Of a stretch of 64,000 bases of DNA, positions 17,622-25,742 are shown piece by piece. This stretch comes from Microbacterium hydrocarbonoxydans. GTDB lineage: Bacteria > Actinomycetota > Actinomycetes > Actinomycetales > Microbacteriaceae. The stretch is from the NCBI RefSeq assembly GCF_904831005.1, contig NZ_LR882982.1, positions 248,001 to 312,000 of the forward strand, given 5' to 3'. The position numbers and the translations under genes are program-made. The notes beneath the pieces were generated by a model. The model was not told the DNA's origin. It searched no databases and saw nothing but the letters and a program-made list of their open reading frames with translations. Position 1 is the stretch's first letter, and every line of letters starts with the position of its first letter.

Positions 17622-19330
17622 CCAAGGTGCTGATCGCGAATCGCGGAGAGATCGCCGTGCGCGTCATCCGCGCGTGCGCCGAAGCCGGGTACACCTCGAT
17701 CGCGGTGTACGCCGATCAGGATGCCGATGCGCTGCACGTGCGGCTCGCCGACGAGGCCCTGGGTCTGGGGGGAGACACCGCTGCGACGACGTATCTCTCG
17801 ATCGAGGCGCTGGTGGGCGCGGCTCGCACGAGCGGCGCGGATGCTGTGCACCCGGGGTACGGCTTCCTCTCGGAGAGCGCCGAGTTCGCGCGCGCTGTGG
17901 AAGGTGCGGGGCTCATCTGGATCGGCCCGTCGCCCGAGAGCATCGACGCGCTCGGCGACAAGATGACCGCGCGCCGGATCGCGCAGCGCGTCGGGGCGCC
18001 CCTGGCCGCCGGCACCGACCAGCCTCTCGCCGGCCCCGAAGAGGCCGTGGCCTTCGCCGAGGAGCACGGGCTTCCGATCGCGATCAAGGCGGCGTTCGGC
18101 GGAGGCGGCCGAGGTCTGAAGGTGGTGCGTGAGCTGTCGGAGGTCGCGGATGCCTTCGAGGCGGCGACGCGCGAGGCCATCGCCGCCTTCGGGCGAGGCG
18201 AGTGCTTCGTCGAGCGGTTCCTCGAGAGCCCTCGCCACATCGAGGTGCAGGTGCTCGGTGACGGACAGGGCGGCGTCGTGGTCGTCGGTGATCGCGACTG
18301 CTCGATGCAGCGCCGCAACCAGAAGCTCATCGAAGAGGCGCCCGCGCCGGGGCTGACGAGCGATCAGCGTGCGCGGTTCCACGACGCGGCCAGGGCGATC
18401 TGTGCCGAGGTGCGGTACCGCGGGGCAGGAACCGTGGAGTTCCTGCTCGCGGCCGACGGCACGATCTCGTTCCTCGAGGTGAACACCAGACTTCAGGTCG
18501 AGCATCCGGTCACCGAGGAGGTCACGGGCACTGATCTCGTGCGTGAGCAGTTCCGCATCGCGTTCGGCGAGGGGATATCGTTCACCGAGACCCCGGCGCC
18601 GACCGGGCACGCCTTCGAGTTCCGGATCAACGCCGAAGATCCGGGCCGCGGTTTCCTGCCCAGCCCCGGTCGTGTCGAGTCGCTGAGGATCCCCGGCGGA
18701 CCCGGCGTGCGCTGGGACAGCGGCATCGAGGCGGGCGACGTCGTGCAGCCGGCCTTCGACTCGATGATCGCGAAGCTCGTCGTGCATGCCGACAGCCGCG
18801 ACGCGGCAATCGTACGAGCGCGTCGAGCGCTGCGCGAACTCGTCGTCGAGGGGCCGGCCACAGTCATCCCGTTCGATCTGCTCGCGCTCGACGACGCGGC
18901 GTTCGCCACCGAGACCTTCGCGGTGCACACGCAGTGGATCGAGAGCACGCTGCTGCCTCGCCTCGAGCCGCAGCTGCGACCGGCTCCGGCATCGGATGCG
19001 GCACTCCAGCGCTTCCCCGTCGAGATCGACGGACGCCGCGTCGTGCTCGGACTCCCGATCGCCCTGCTCGCGGGACTCGGCGGACTCGCGGATGCCGGAG
19101 GCACGGTGCCCGCATCCGATCCGACCGAACTGCGTGCTCCGGCACCGGGCACACTCGTGCGCTGGCTCGCAGACGACGGGGCGAGCGTCGCAGAAGGCGA
19201 TCCGGTCGCGGTGCTCGATGCGATGAAGATGGAGACGACGGTCACAGCTCACCGGGCCGGCACGCTCTCGCACCGGGCGGAGCTCTCTGCGGCGGTCGCG
19301 CCCGAGGCGGTGCTCGCCGTCATCGCCTGA
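17618..19330 (+). CDS. Biotin carboxylase fused to biotin carboxyl carrier domain
   Basis: A 570-residue protein. The N-terminal two thirds is an ATP-grasp biotin carboxylase (KVLIANRGEIAVRVIRAC, the glycine loop FGGGGRGLKVV, and EVNTRLQVEHPVTEEVTG). The C-terminus is a carrier domain with the biotinylation site AMKMET. It resembles acyl-CoA carboxylase alpha chains. It is translationally coupled to pxpBC and no acyl-CoA carboxyltransferase gene is near. Its partner here is therefore probably PxpBC and not an acyl-CoA carboxylase beta chain. Last gene of the operon; a stable hairpin follows. Confidence 0.93.
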   Translation: MTKVLIANRGEIAVRVIRACAEAGYTSIAVYADQDADALHVRLADEALGLGGDTAATTYLSIEALVGAARTSGADAVHPGYGFLSESAEFARAVEGAGLIWIGPSPESIDALGDKMTARRIAQRVGAPLAAGTDQPLAGPEEAVAFAEEHGLPIAIKAAFGGGGRGLKVVRELSEVADAFEAATREAIAAFGRGECFVERFLESPRHIEVQVLGDGQGGVVVVGDRDCSMQRRNQKLIEEAPAPGLTSDQRARFHDAARAICAEVRYRGAGTVEFLLAADGTISFLEVNTRLQVEHPVTEEVTGTDLVREQFRIAFGEGISFTETPAPTGHAFEFRINAEDPGRGFLPSPGRVESLRIPGGPGVRWDSGIEAGDVVQPAFDSMIAKLVVHADSRDAAIVRARRALRELVVEGPATVIPFDLLALDDAAFATETFAVHTQWIESTLLPRLEPQLRPAPASDAALQRFPVEIDGRRVVLGLPIALLAGLGGLADAGGTVPASDPTELRAPAPGTLVRWLADDGASVAEGDPVAVLDAMKMETTVTAHRAGTLSHRAELSAAVAPEAVLAVIA

Positions 19331-19356
19331 GGTGGGATCGGCCCGCTGAACGCAGA

Positions 19357-19390
19357 GATCCCGGATGCCGCGGCGGCAGCATCCGGGATC
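19357..19390. terminator. Bidirectional hairpin terminator between pxp operon and uraA
   Basis: A perfect 12-bp stem GATCCCGGATGC/GCATCCGGGATC (19357-19368, 19379-19390) closes a 10-nt loop. It sits between two convergent genes. No U tract follows on either strand, as is common for actinobacterial terminators. Confidence 0.8.
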
Positions 19391-19414
19391 GTCGCGTCCG
19401 CGATCAGAGCGTGT

Positions 19415-20770
19415 CTACGCGGGGTCTCCGCCCAGCGGTCCCACGGCCTCGAGAGGGCGAGGGTCGTCGGCGCCGGTCCTGCGCGCACGGGCGATGAGGT
19501 TGCCCACGTGGTAGATCAGGAGAGCCGCGACCGTGCCGAGCACGATGCCGCCGAACGAGAAGTCGCCCAGCTGCATAGAGAAGCCGGCGATGCCGATCAC
19601 GAGCGAGACGGCTGCGGTGTACTGGTTGACCGGGCGGGAGAAGTCGACCTTGCTGTCGACCCAGATCTTGATGCCGATGATGCCGATCAGGCCGTACAGC
19701 GCGGTGGTCGCGCCGCCGAGCACGCCCGCAGGGATCGAGTTGAAGACCTCGCCGACCTTGGGTGAGAAAGCGAGCAGGATCGCGAAGAGACCGGCGACCC
19801 AGTACACGGCGGTCGAGTAGACGCGGGTCGCCGCCATGACGCCGATGTTCTCGCCGTACGTCGTCGTGCCCGATCCGCCGAAGCCGCCGGCGATAGTGGT
19901 GGCCACGCCGTCGGCGATCAGCGCACGACCGGTGTGCTTGTTGATCGCCGGGTCTTCGGTCATGGTCGCGACGCCGCGCACGTGGCCGACGTTCTCGGCG
20001 ACGAGCACCAGCACGACAGGCAGGAACATCGCGATGGTCGACCAGGTGCCGGGAGCGATGAAGTCGGGAAGCTGGAACTCGGGCAGGCCGACCCACGGGG
20101 CGTCGGAGATGAGCTCTGCCGGCGTCTTGCCACCGCGCAGCGCGTTGGGCACGTCGAACGAGCCGGTGAAGGCCGCGTAGATGAAGCCCACGGCGACGCC
20201 GAGGAAGATCGAGATGCGTCCGAGGAAGCCGCGGAAGAGCACCGCGAACAGGATGATGGCGACGAGCGTGATGGTCGCGGTCACCGGGTCGAGCTGGAAG
20301 TTGTTCCACGCGGTGGGTGCGAGGTTGAAGCCGATCAGGGCCACGATCGCGCCGGCGACCACCGGGGGCATGAGCGCGTCGACCCACCGCAGGCCGGCGA
20401 ACTGCACGACCAGGCCGACGACGGTGAGCAGGATGCCGACGGCGACCACGCCCGCGAGGGCGGATCCGGTGCCGCCCGCGGCGACTGCGGCGGTGATCGG
20501 CGCGATGAACGCGAACGAGGAGCCGAGGTAGCTGGGCAGCTGGTTCTTCGTGATCAGCAGGAAGATCAGGGTGCCGAGACCGCTGAACAGCAGCGTCGTC
20601 GAGACCGGGAAGCCGGTCAGCGTCGGCACCAGGAATGTGGCGCCGAACATCGCGACGACGTGCTGGGCGCCGATCGCGATCGTGGCTGGCCAGTTCAGGC
20701 GCTCTTCGGGCTTCACGACGGCGCCGGGTTCGACGGTGCGGCCGTTTCCGTGGGTCTTCCACAGAGGCAT
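19415..20770 (-). CDS. uraA: Uracil/xanthine permease, NCS2 family
   Basis: A 451-residue nucleobase:proton symporter with about 14 membrane helices. NCS2 hallmarks include QHVVAMFGATFLVPTLTGFP near the N-terminus, VLVAENVGHVRGVA, GFGGSGTTTYGENIGVMAATRV (conserved Glu of the substrate site) and NSIPAGVLGGATTALYGLIG. The sequence is closest to uracil permeases, but xanthine cannot be excluded. It lies downstream of purC on the same strand, with a 178-nt gap occupied by a long inverted repeat. No purine or pyrimidine riboswitch was recognised upstream. Confidence 0.9.
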   Translation of the reverse strand: MPLWKTHGNGRTVEPGAVVKPEERLNWPATIAIGAQHVVAMFGATFLVPTLTGFPVSTTLLFSGLGTLIFLLITKNQLPSYLGSSFAFIAPITAAVAAGGTGSALAGVVAVGILLTVVGLVVQFAGLRWVDALMPPVVAGAIVALIGFNLAPTAWNNFQLDPVTATITLVAIILFAVLFRGFLGRISIFLGVAVGFIYAAFTGSFDVPNALRGGKTPAELISDAPWVGLPEFQLPDFIAPGTWSTIAMFLPVVLVLVAENVGHVRGVATMTEDPAINKHTGRALIADGVATTIAGGFGGSGTTTYGENIGVMAATRVYSTAVYWVAGLFAILLAFSPKVGEVFNSIPAGVLGGATTALYGLIGIIGIKIWVDSKVDFSRPVNQYTAAVSLVIGIAGFSMQLGDFSFGGIVLGTVAALLIYHVGNLIARARRTGADDPRPLEAVGPLGGDPA

Positions 20771-20830
20771 GCGGGCTCCTCAGGATCGGGGGGAGGGGGA
20801 GTGCTGGAGCAACACTACCGATTGCAGTTC

Positions 20831-20934
20831 CGGTCGTTGAGCGAGCCCGGCGGAGCCGAGCGAGACGAAACGCACTCCTCCCGGCTCGCGACGTTTCGTC
20901 TCAGGCGACTTCGTCGGCTTCGCTCAACGACCTG
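20831..20934. repeat. Long inverted repeat, family of GTCGTTGAGCGAG/GAGACGAAACG elements
   Basis: The left arm runs from CGGTCGTTGAGCGAG (20831) to CGAGACGAAACG (20872). The right arm starts CGTTTCGTCTC (20892) and ends TTCGCTCAACGACC (near 20930). About 19 nt separate the arms. In RNA this gives a long imperfect hairpin downstream of purC and upstream of uraA. Related copies occur at 42907-43270 and inside the ECF ATPase gene at 61691-61771. Confidence 0.85.
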
Positions 20935-20948
20935 GAACGCGAGCGCCG

Positions 20949-21827
20949 TCAGGCCCCGAGGCGCTCGATCAGCTCGCGATACCGGGCGGCGGTGCGCTCG
21001 ACGACATCGTCGGGCAGTGCGGGCGGTTCGCCCTGCTTGTCCCAGTTCGCGGCCAGCCAGTCGCGCACGATCTGCTTGTCGAAGCTCGCCATGCGCTCGC
21101 TCGGGGTCGTGCCGGTGCGCCAGGCCTCGGCATCCCAGTACCGGGAGGAATCGCTCGTGAGCACCTCGTCGGCCAGGTGCAGCACGCCGTCGGCATCCGT
21201 CCCGAACTCGAACTTGGTGTCGGCGAGGATCAGGCCGCGCTCTTCGGCGATCGCCGCTGCGCGCGTGTAGAGCGACAGCGAGGCGTCGCGCAGCTCGACC
21301 GCCCGGTCAGCGCCGACGAGTTCGACGGTCTGCGCGAAGGTGATGTTCTCGTCGTGCTCGCCCATCGGCGCCTTGTAGGCGGGGGTGAACAGCGGCTCGG
21401 GGAGCCGGTCGCCGTTCTGCAGGCCTTCGGGCAGGGGGATGCCGCACACGGTGCCGTTCTCGGTGTACTCGGCCCAGCCGGATCCGGTGATGTAGCCGCG
21501 CACGACGCACTCGACAGGCAGCATCTCGAGCGACTGCGCGAGCATGGCGCGGTCAGCGACGCTCGCCGGGATCTCGCCCTCGGCGAGGTGGTTGGGAACA
21601 TCGTCGAGCTGGTCGAACCACCAGCGGCTGAGACGTGTGAGCAGCGCGCCCTTCTCGGGGATGCCGGGGGAGAGCACGAAGTCGAATGCGCTCACCCGGT
21701 CTGAGGCGACCACGAGGATGCGGGTGTCGGCGGCGTCTTCCGAGGCATACAGGTCGCGGACCTTGCCCGAATAGATGTGGCGCCAGCCGGGGATGGTCTG
21801 CGCGGTGCTGTCCGAATGTGTGCTCAC
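20949..21827 (-). CDS. purC: Phosphoribosylaminoimidazole-succinocarboxamide synthase
   Basis: SAICAR synthetase joins CAIR and aspartate with ATP in purine synthesis. The 292-residue protein opens GWRHIYSGKVRDLYA and has VVASDRVSAFD, ECVVRGYITGSGWAEY and ADTKFEFG motifs of the family. The GTG at 21827 is chosen: a -10-like GATAAT (21839-21834) ends 6 nt upstream, giving a leaderless message, and the family normally starts here. An upstream extension of the frame has no support. It is not adjacent to other purine genes, and a long inverted repeat follows it. Confidence 0.96.
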   Translation of the reverse strand: MSTHSDSTAQTIPGWRHIYSGKVRDLYASEDAADTRILVVASDRVSAFDFVLSPGIPEKGALLTRLSRWWFDQLDDVPNHLAEGEIPASVADRAMLAQSLEMLPVECVVRGYITGSGWAEYTENGTVCGIPLPEGLQNGDRLPEPLFTPAYKAPMGEHDENITFAQTVELVGADRAVELRDASLSLYTRAAAIAEERGLILADTKFEFGTDADGVLHLADEVLTSDSSRYWDAEAWRTGTTPSERMASFDKQIVRDWLAANWDKQGEPPALPDDVVERTAARYRELIERLGA

Positions 21828-21960
21828 CCGCCCATTATCCCGGTTCGCCGCGCAGGGCCCGGCCGCTGCGCGATCGAAGTCCCCGCCCTGGCGCCTGTCA
21901 AGGCCTGGTGGACCTCTGCGGCATGGGCGAGGCTCGACGCACGACGATCGGAGGAGAGCC

Positions 21961-22176
21961 ATGACGAAGCACCTGTCCGAAGGCGACCGGGTGAGCTGGA
22001 ACACGTCGCAGGGGCGCACGCAGGGCACCGTCGAGGAGAAGCGGACGAAGGACTTCCGGTTCGCCGGGCACAGCTTCACCGCCTCCGAAGACGATCCCGC
22101 ATACATCGTGAAGTCGGAGAAGAGCGGCGACTCGGCGGCGCACAAGGGGTCGGCGCTGCGCAAGCTGGGCGGATGA
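21961..22176 (+). CDS. DUF2945 (hypervirulence-associated TUDOR-like) protein
   Basis: A 71-residue small basic protein. The sequence LSEGDRVSWNTSQGRTQGTV followed by EDDPAYIVKSEKSG matches the DUF2945 SH3/TUDOR-like domain, found mainly as a single small domain in bacteria and fungi. The molecular role is unknown. GGAGGAGAG lies 4-12 nt before the ATG, a strong ribosome site. It stands alone between the purC promoter and an acetyltransferase. Confidence 0.85.
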   Translation: MTKHLSEGDRVSWNTSQGRTQGTVEEKRTKDFRFAGHSFTASEDDPAYIVKSEKSGDSAAHKGSALRKLGG

Positions 22177-22228
22177 GCCCGTCGCAACGGCACGCCGCGA
22201 TGTCGGCGGGCCTCTCTAGCGTGGAACT

Positions 22229-22777
22229 GTGACTGACGACCTCTTCACCGACCGGCTGCGGCTGTCGCGCGCTGTTCCCGCCGACCTCGATGCGGTGTTC
22301 GCGATCCAGAGCGATCCGCGCGTGTGGGCGCACTATCCGACCCTTCGGCACACCGACGCCGAGATGACGATCCGGATGATGCAGCGGTGGGAGCGGAGCT
22401 GGCAGACGGCGGGCCTCGGGTCGTGGGTCGCTCGCCTGCGAGACACCGATGGGGTGATCGGCAACGGCGGCTGCACTCTGCTGGACGGCGGCGTGTGGAA
22501 CGTGGGCTACCGGATCGCCGCCGATCATCACGGCCACGGATACGCGACCGAGCTCGCGATCGCCGGGATCGAGCGCGCACGCGCGATCGCCCCCGAGCGT
22601 CCGGTCATCGCGTACCTGGTCGAGCACAATCGCGGATCGGCCCGTGTGGCCGAGAAGCTCGGTCTCGAACTCGTGCACCGGGCGCCGGACGCCGGCAATC
22701 CCGACCCCGCGGCGATCAGGCTCGTGTACGCGGATCGCGCGCTCACTCGGCCCCAGCTCGAGGCGGCGCTGCGGTAG
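22229..22777 (+). CDS. GNAT family N-acetyltransferase (RimJ/RimL-like)
   Basis: A 182-residue acetyl-CoA-dependent transferase. The fold signature is visible: TDRLRLSRAVPADLDAVFAI start, the acetyl-CoA loop around VGYRIAADHHGHGYATELAI (Q/RxxGxG/A variant) and EHNRGSARVAEKLGLE. RimJ/RimL-type enzymes act on protein N-termini or small molecules; the substrate is unknown. The GTG at 22229 has no ribosome site but lies 6 nt after TAGCGT (22217-22222), so it is probably leaderless. Confidence 0.85.
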   Translation: MTDDLFTDRLRLSRAVPADLDAVFAIQSDPRVWAHYPTLRHTDAEMTIRMMQRWERSWQTAGLGSWVARLRDTDGVIGNGGCTLLDGGVWNVGYRIAADHHGHGYATELAIAGIERARAIAPERPVIAYLVEHNRGSARVAEKLGLELVHRAPDAGNPDPAAIRLVYADRALTRPQLEAALR

Positions 22778-22800
22778 ACGCCCGCAGCCCGTCGGGCGTC

Positions 22801-22842
22801 TTGTCGATGTCGGACAGCAGGCGTATAGTCCACATGGACTAT
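22801..22842 (+). promoter_or_regulatory. Promoter and operator of the PadR-MFS operon
   Basis: The -35 TTGTCG (22801-22806) and -10 TATAGT (22824-22829) are 17 nt apart. The inverted repeat ATAGTCC-ACAT-GGACTAT (22825-22842) overlaps the -10 and the expected start of transcription. It has 7-bp perfect arms, and the PadR protein encoded just downstream is the likely ligand. Confidence 0.8.
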
Positions 22843-22869
22843 TTGAGCGGACCATCTGGGGAGGGGCCG

Positions 22870-23481
22870 ATGCAGCGACTGACGCCGATGGCCGTGATGA
22901 TCCTCGCGCTACTGCGTGAGGGCGACATGCATCCCTACGAGATGGTGCGCCTGATGCGAGCGCGCCGCGATGAGCGACTGCTCACGATCACGAACGGCAC
23001 GCTCTATCACACGGTCGGTCGGCTGCTGCGGGCAGGACTCATCGACGAGGTGGGCAGCGATCGCGAAGGGAATCGGCCTGAGCGCACCACCTATTCGCTC
23101 ACGGATGCCGGTCGCGACGCCCTGCTCAGCTGGCTGCGTCAGGAGCTCTCCGAGGTCGAGCGGCCTTCGGAGTTCCGCGTCGCACTTGCAGAGGCCCACA
23201 ATCTCGAGCGCACCGACACGATCGAGTGTCTGCGCACCAGGCGAGCGGCCCTCGACGAGGCGCATGTCTCGCACCGCGACGGGCTGACCGGAGCACGGCA
23301 CAAGAACGTGCCCGAGCAGGTGCTCGTCGAGTTCGAGCGCCAGGAGGTGCTGCTCGACGCCGAGCTGCGCTGGATCGACTCCCTGATCGACCGACTCGAG
23401 GCCGAGGAGTTCCCGTGGGGACCCGAGGCCTTCGACTACTCAGACCGCTACCGCGCACAGCGAAAGGCTGCACAGCAATGA
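22870..23481 (+). CDS. PadR-family transcriptional regulator of the adjacent efflux pump
   Basis: A 203-residue PadR repressor. The winged helix lies at about 5-85 (LTPMAVMILALLREGDMHPY, then TITNGTLYHTVGRLLRAGLI), and the C-terminal half is an extended helical dimerisation region (PadR subfamily with Vir_act_alpha_C). The ATG at 22870 follows GGGGAGGGG at good distance. Its stop overlaps the start of the DHA2 transporter gene by 4 nt, and a perfect-armed operator covers the promoter. Autoregulation with drug-induced release, as for LmrR, is likely. Confidence 0.92.
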   Translation: MQRLTPMAVMILALLREGDMHPYEMVRLMRARRDERLLTITNGTLYHTVGRLLRAGLIDEVGSDREGNRPERTTYSLTDAGRDALLSWLRQELSEVERPSEFRVALAEAHNLERTDTIECLRTRRAALDEAHVSHRDGLTGARHKNVPEQVLVEFERQEVLLDAELRWIDSLIDRLEAEEFPWGPEAFDYSDRYRAQRKAAQQ

Positions 23482-25019
23482 CAGACCCCACCTCGACCGG
23501 AGGCCAGCCCGTGGCATCCGCGTCATCCGGTCCCTCGACCGGAACCTTCGCCGCAGGCCACCGGCCCGCGAGTCCATGGCCCGCCCTCTGGGCGCTGGTC
23601 ATCGGGTTCTTCATGATCCTCGTCGACACCACGATCGTCTCTGTCGCGAACCCCGCGATCAAGGCCGCCCTCGACCCCAGCACCAACAACCTCGACAACG
23701 TCGTATGGGTCACCAGCGCCTACCTGCTCGCCTACGCCGTGCCGCTGCTGATCACCGGGCGTCTCGGTGATCGATTCGGGCCGAAGAACATCTACCTCAT
23801 CGGACTCGCGATCTTCACTCTCGCGTCACTCTGGTGCGGGCTCTCGGACTCGCTCGAGATGCTGATCGCGGCGCGCGCGGTGCAGGGTCTCGGCGCCGCG
23901 TTCATGACGCCGCAGACGATGGCCGTGATCACCCGCACCTTCCCGCCGGATCGCCGTGGCGCCGCCATGGGCCTGTGGGGTGCGACCGCCGGCGTCGCGA
24001 CGCTCGTCGGACCGCTCGTCGGCGGCCTGCTCGTCGACGGCTTCGGCTGGGAGTGGATCTTCTTCGTCAACATCCCCGTCGGCATCGTCGCCTTCGTGCT
24101 CGCATGGCGGCTCGTGCCGAAGCTGCAGACCAGCCCGCACCGCTTCGACATCCTGGGTGTGATCCTCAGTGCGGTCGCGCTGTTCCTGATCGTCTTCGGA
24201 CTGCAGGAGGGTGAGAAGTTCGACTGGGGCGTCATCTGGGGGCCGATCTCGGTGTGGAGCCTGATCATCACCGGTCTCGTCGTGCTCGCGCTGTTCATCG
24301 TGCAGCAGGCGCGCACGCGCAGCGAGGCACTGGTGCCGCTCGCGCTCTTCCGCGACCGCAACTTCTCAGGAGCGAACGTCGCGATCGCCGCGGTCGGCTT
24401 CACCGTGACGAGCATGTCGCTGCCGATGATGTTCTTCCTGCAGACGGCTCGAGGACTCACTCCCACCGAGGCGGCACTGCTGCTCATCCCGATGGCGGTG
24501 CTGTCGGGTGTGCTCGCGCCCTTCGCCGGCAAGCTGCTCGACCGCGTCGACCCGCGCATCATCCTGATCCCCGGTCTGCTGTGCGTCGTGGTCGCCCTGA
24601 TCTGGTATTCGACGCTGATCAACATGCAGACCGAGATCTGGATGTTCCTGCTGCCGTCGGCGCTCATGGGCGTCGGCAACGCCGGCATGTGGGGACCTCT
24701 CGCGACCACTGCGACCCGCAAGCTGCCGCCGCGTCAGGCCGGTGCCGGCGCAGGCATCTACAACACGACCCGCACGATGGGATCGGTGATCGGCTCGGCA
24801 TCCATCGCGACGTTCATGCAGTCGCGTCTCGAGGCGAATCTGCCGGGTCTGTCCGACGCGCCTGCCGGCATCAGCGGTGGGGCGCTGCCGCCGCAGGTCG
24901 CCGAAGGCTTCACTGCCGGCATGTCGCAGGCGATCCTGCTGCCCGCATGCGTGATGGTGGTCGCGCTCGTCGCCTCGCTCTTCCTCGGCCGCTATGACAA
25001 GGCGGATGCCGCGAGCTGA
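23478..25019 (+). CDS. MFS drug exporter, DHA2 (EmrB/QacA) family
   Basis: A 513-residue proton-driven exporter with 14 predicted helices. Motifs of the family are present: FFMILVDTTIVSVANPAI in helix 1, GRLGDRFGPK (motif A), RAVQGLGAAFMTPQTMAVI, and the antiporter motif C region GATAGVATLVGPLVGGLLVD. The first 33 residues are a hydrophilic tail. It is co-transcribed with the preceding PadR gene, which suggests export of toxic compounds that bind PadR. The substrate range is unknown. Confidence 0.94.
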   Translation: MTDPTSTGGQPVASASSGPSTGTFAAGHRPASPWPALWALVIGFFMILVDTTIVSVANPAIKAALDPSTNNLDNVVWVTSAYLLAYAVPLLITGRLGDRFGPKNIYLIGLAIFTLASLWCGLSDSLEMLIAARAVQGLGAAFMTPQTMAVITRTFPPDRRGAAMGLWGATAGVATLVGPLVGGLLVDGFGWEWIFFVNIPVGIVAFVLAWRLVPKLQTSPHRFDILGVILSAVALFLIVFGLQEGEKFDWGVIWGPISVWSLIITGLVVLALFIVQQARTRSEALVPLALFRDRNFSGANVAIAAVGFTVTSMSLPMMFFLQTARGLTPTEAALLLIPMAVLSGVLAPFAGKLLDRVDPRIILIPGLLCVVVALIWYSTLINMQTEIWMFLLPSALMGVGNAGMWGPLATTATRKLPPRQAGAGAGIYNTTRTMGSVIGSASIATFMQSRLEANLPGLSDAPAGISGGALPPQVAEGFTAGMSQAILLPACVMVVALVASLFLGRYDKADAAS

Positions 25020-25090
25020 ACCGCCTTCGGTCGCGTGGCTCGCCCTGACCGGTTTTGCGCCTCGGATGACGGGTGTGATCTCATCGGGCG

Positions 25091-25621
25091 ATGACGATCG
25101 CGCTCACGAGGCCCACGACCGAACTCTTCGACTCCTGGGCGGCCGCCGTGGCCGAGTTCGGCGATGCGCACATCGACGGGTCGGGGCTGCACGCGCCCGT
25201 CGCTCCCGACCGTGCGACGCTCGACGCGCTGATCGAGAAGTCGACGATCCTCTCCGACACCACGATCACGCCGCCAGAGGGGGCCGTGCACAACGACCTC
25301 TACTGGATCGTCGACGAGGGTGAGGTCGTCGGTTTCCTGTCGTTCCGGCATGAGCTCAACGACTATCTGCGCGAGGTCGGCGGGCACATCGGCTACTCCG
25401 TGCGAGAGTCCCGGCGGCGGCAGGGCCATGCGTCGGCGGCGCTGAGTCTCGCACTCGAGCGGGCGCGCGAGATCGGACTCGACCGAGTGCTGATCACGTG
25501 CGACGACGACAACGTCGCCTCCTCCCGCACCATCGAGGGCGCCGGCGGGGTGCTGCACGATGTGACCGACCGGTCCGAGCGTGGTCACGCGATGCTCCGG
25601 CGGTACTGGATCACGCTCTAA
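25091..25621 (+). CDS. GNAT family N-acetyltransferase
   Basis: A 176-residue acetyltransferase. The segment GGHIGYSVRESRRRQGHASA holds the acetyl-CoA pyrophosphate-binding loop (RRRQGHA), followed by LDRVLITCDDDNVASSRTIE as in predicted YesJ-like or ElaA-type small-molecule acetyltransferases. The substrate is unknown. The start ATG lacks a strong ribosome site. It stands between the efflux gene and the amino acid transporter without overlap. Confidence 0.83.
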   Translation: MTIALTRPTTELFDSWAAAVAEFGDAHIDGSGLHAPVAPDRATLDALIEKSTILSDTTITPPEGAVHNDLYWIVDEGEVVGFLSFRHELNDYLREVGGHIGYSVRESRRRQGHASAALSLALERAREIGLDRVLITCDDDNVASSRTIEGAGGVLHDVTDRSERGHAMLRRYWITL

Positions 25622-25742
25622 CGTCGAGCCCGCGCGCCGCCCTCCGAACACGGTCGACTCGCCGCCTCCGGTTAGGGTGGATGGTCGACGACCATCCCGG
25701 TGGCAGCATCCTGCCGCCCACCCGATCCGAGGAGAATCCGTC

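Noticed and set aside
20771..20830. Purine or pyrimidine riboswitch upstream of uraA
   Set aside because: The short gap has no recognisable aptamer and is followed directly by the dispersed inverted repeat.
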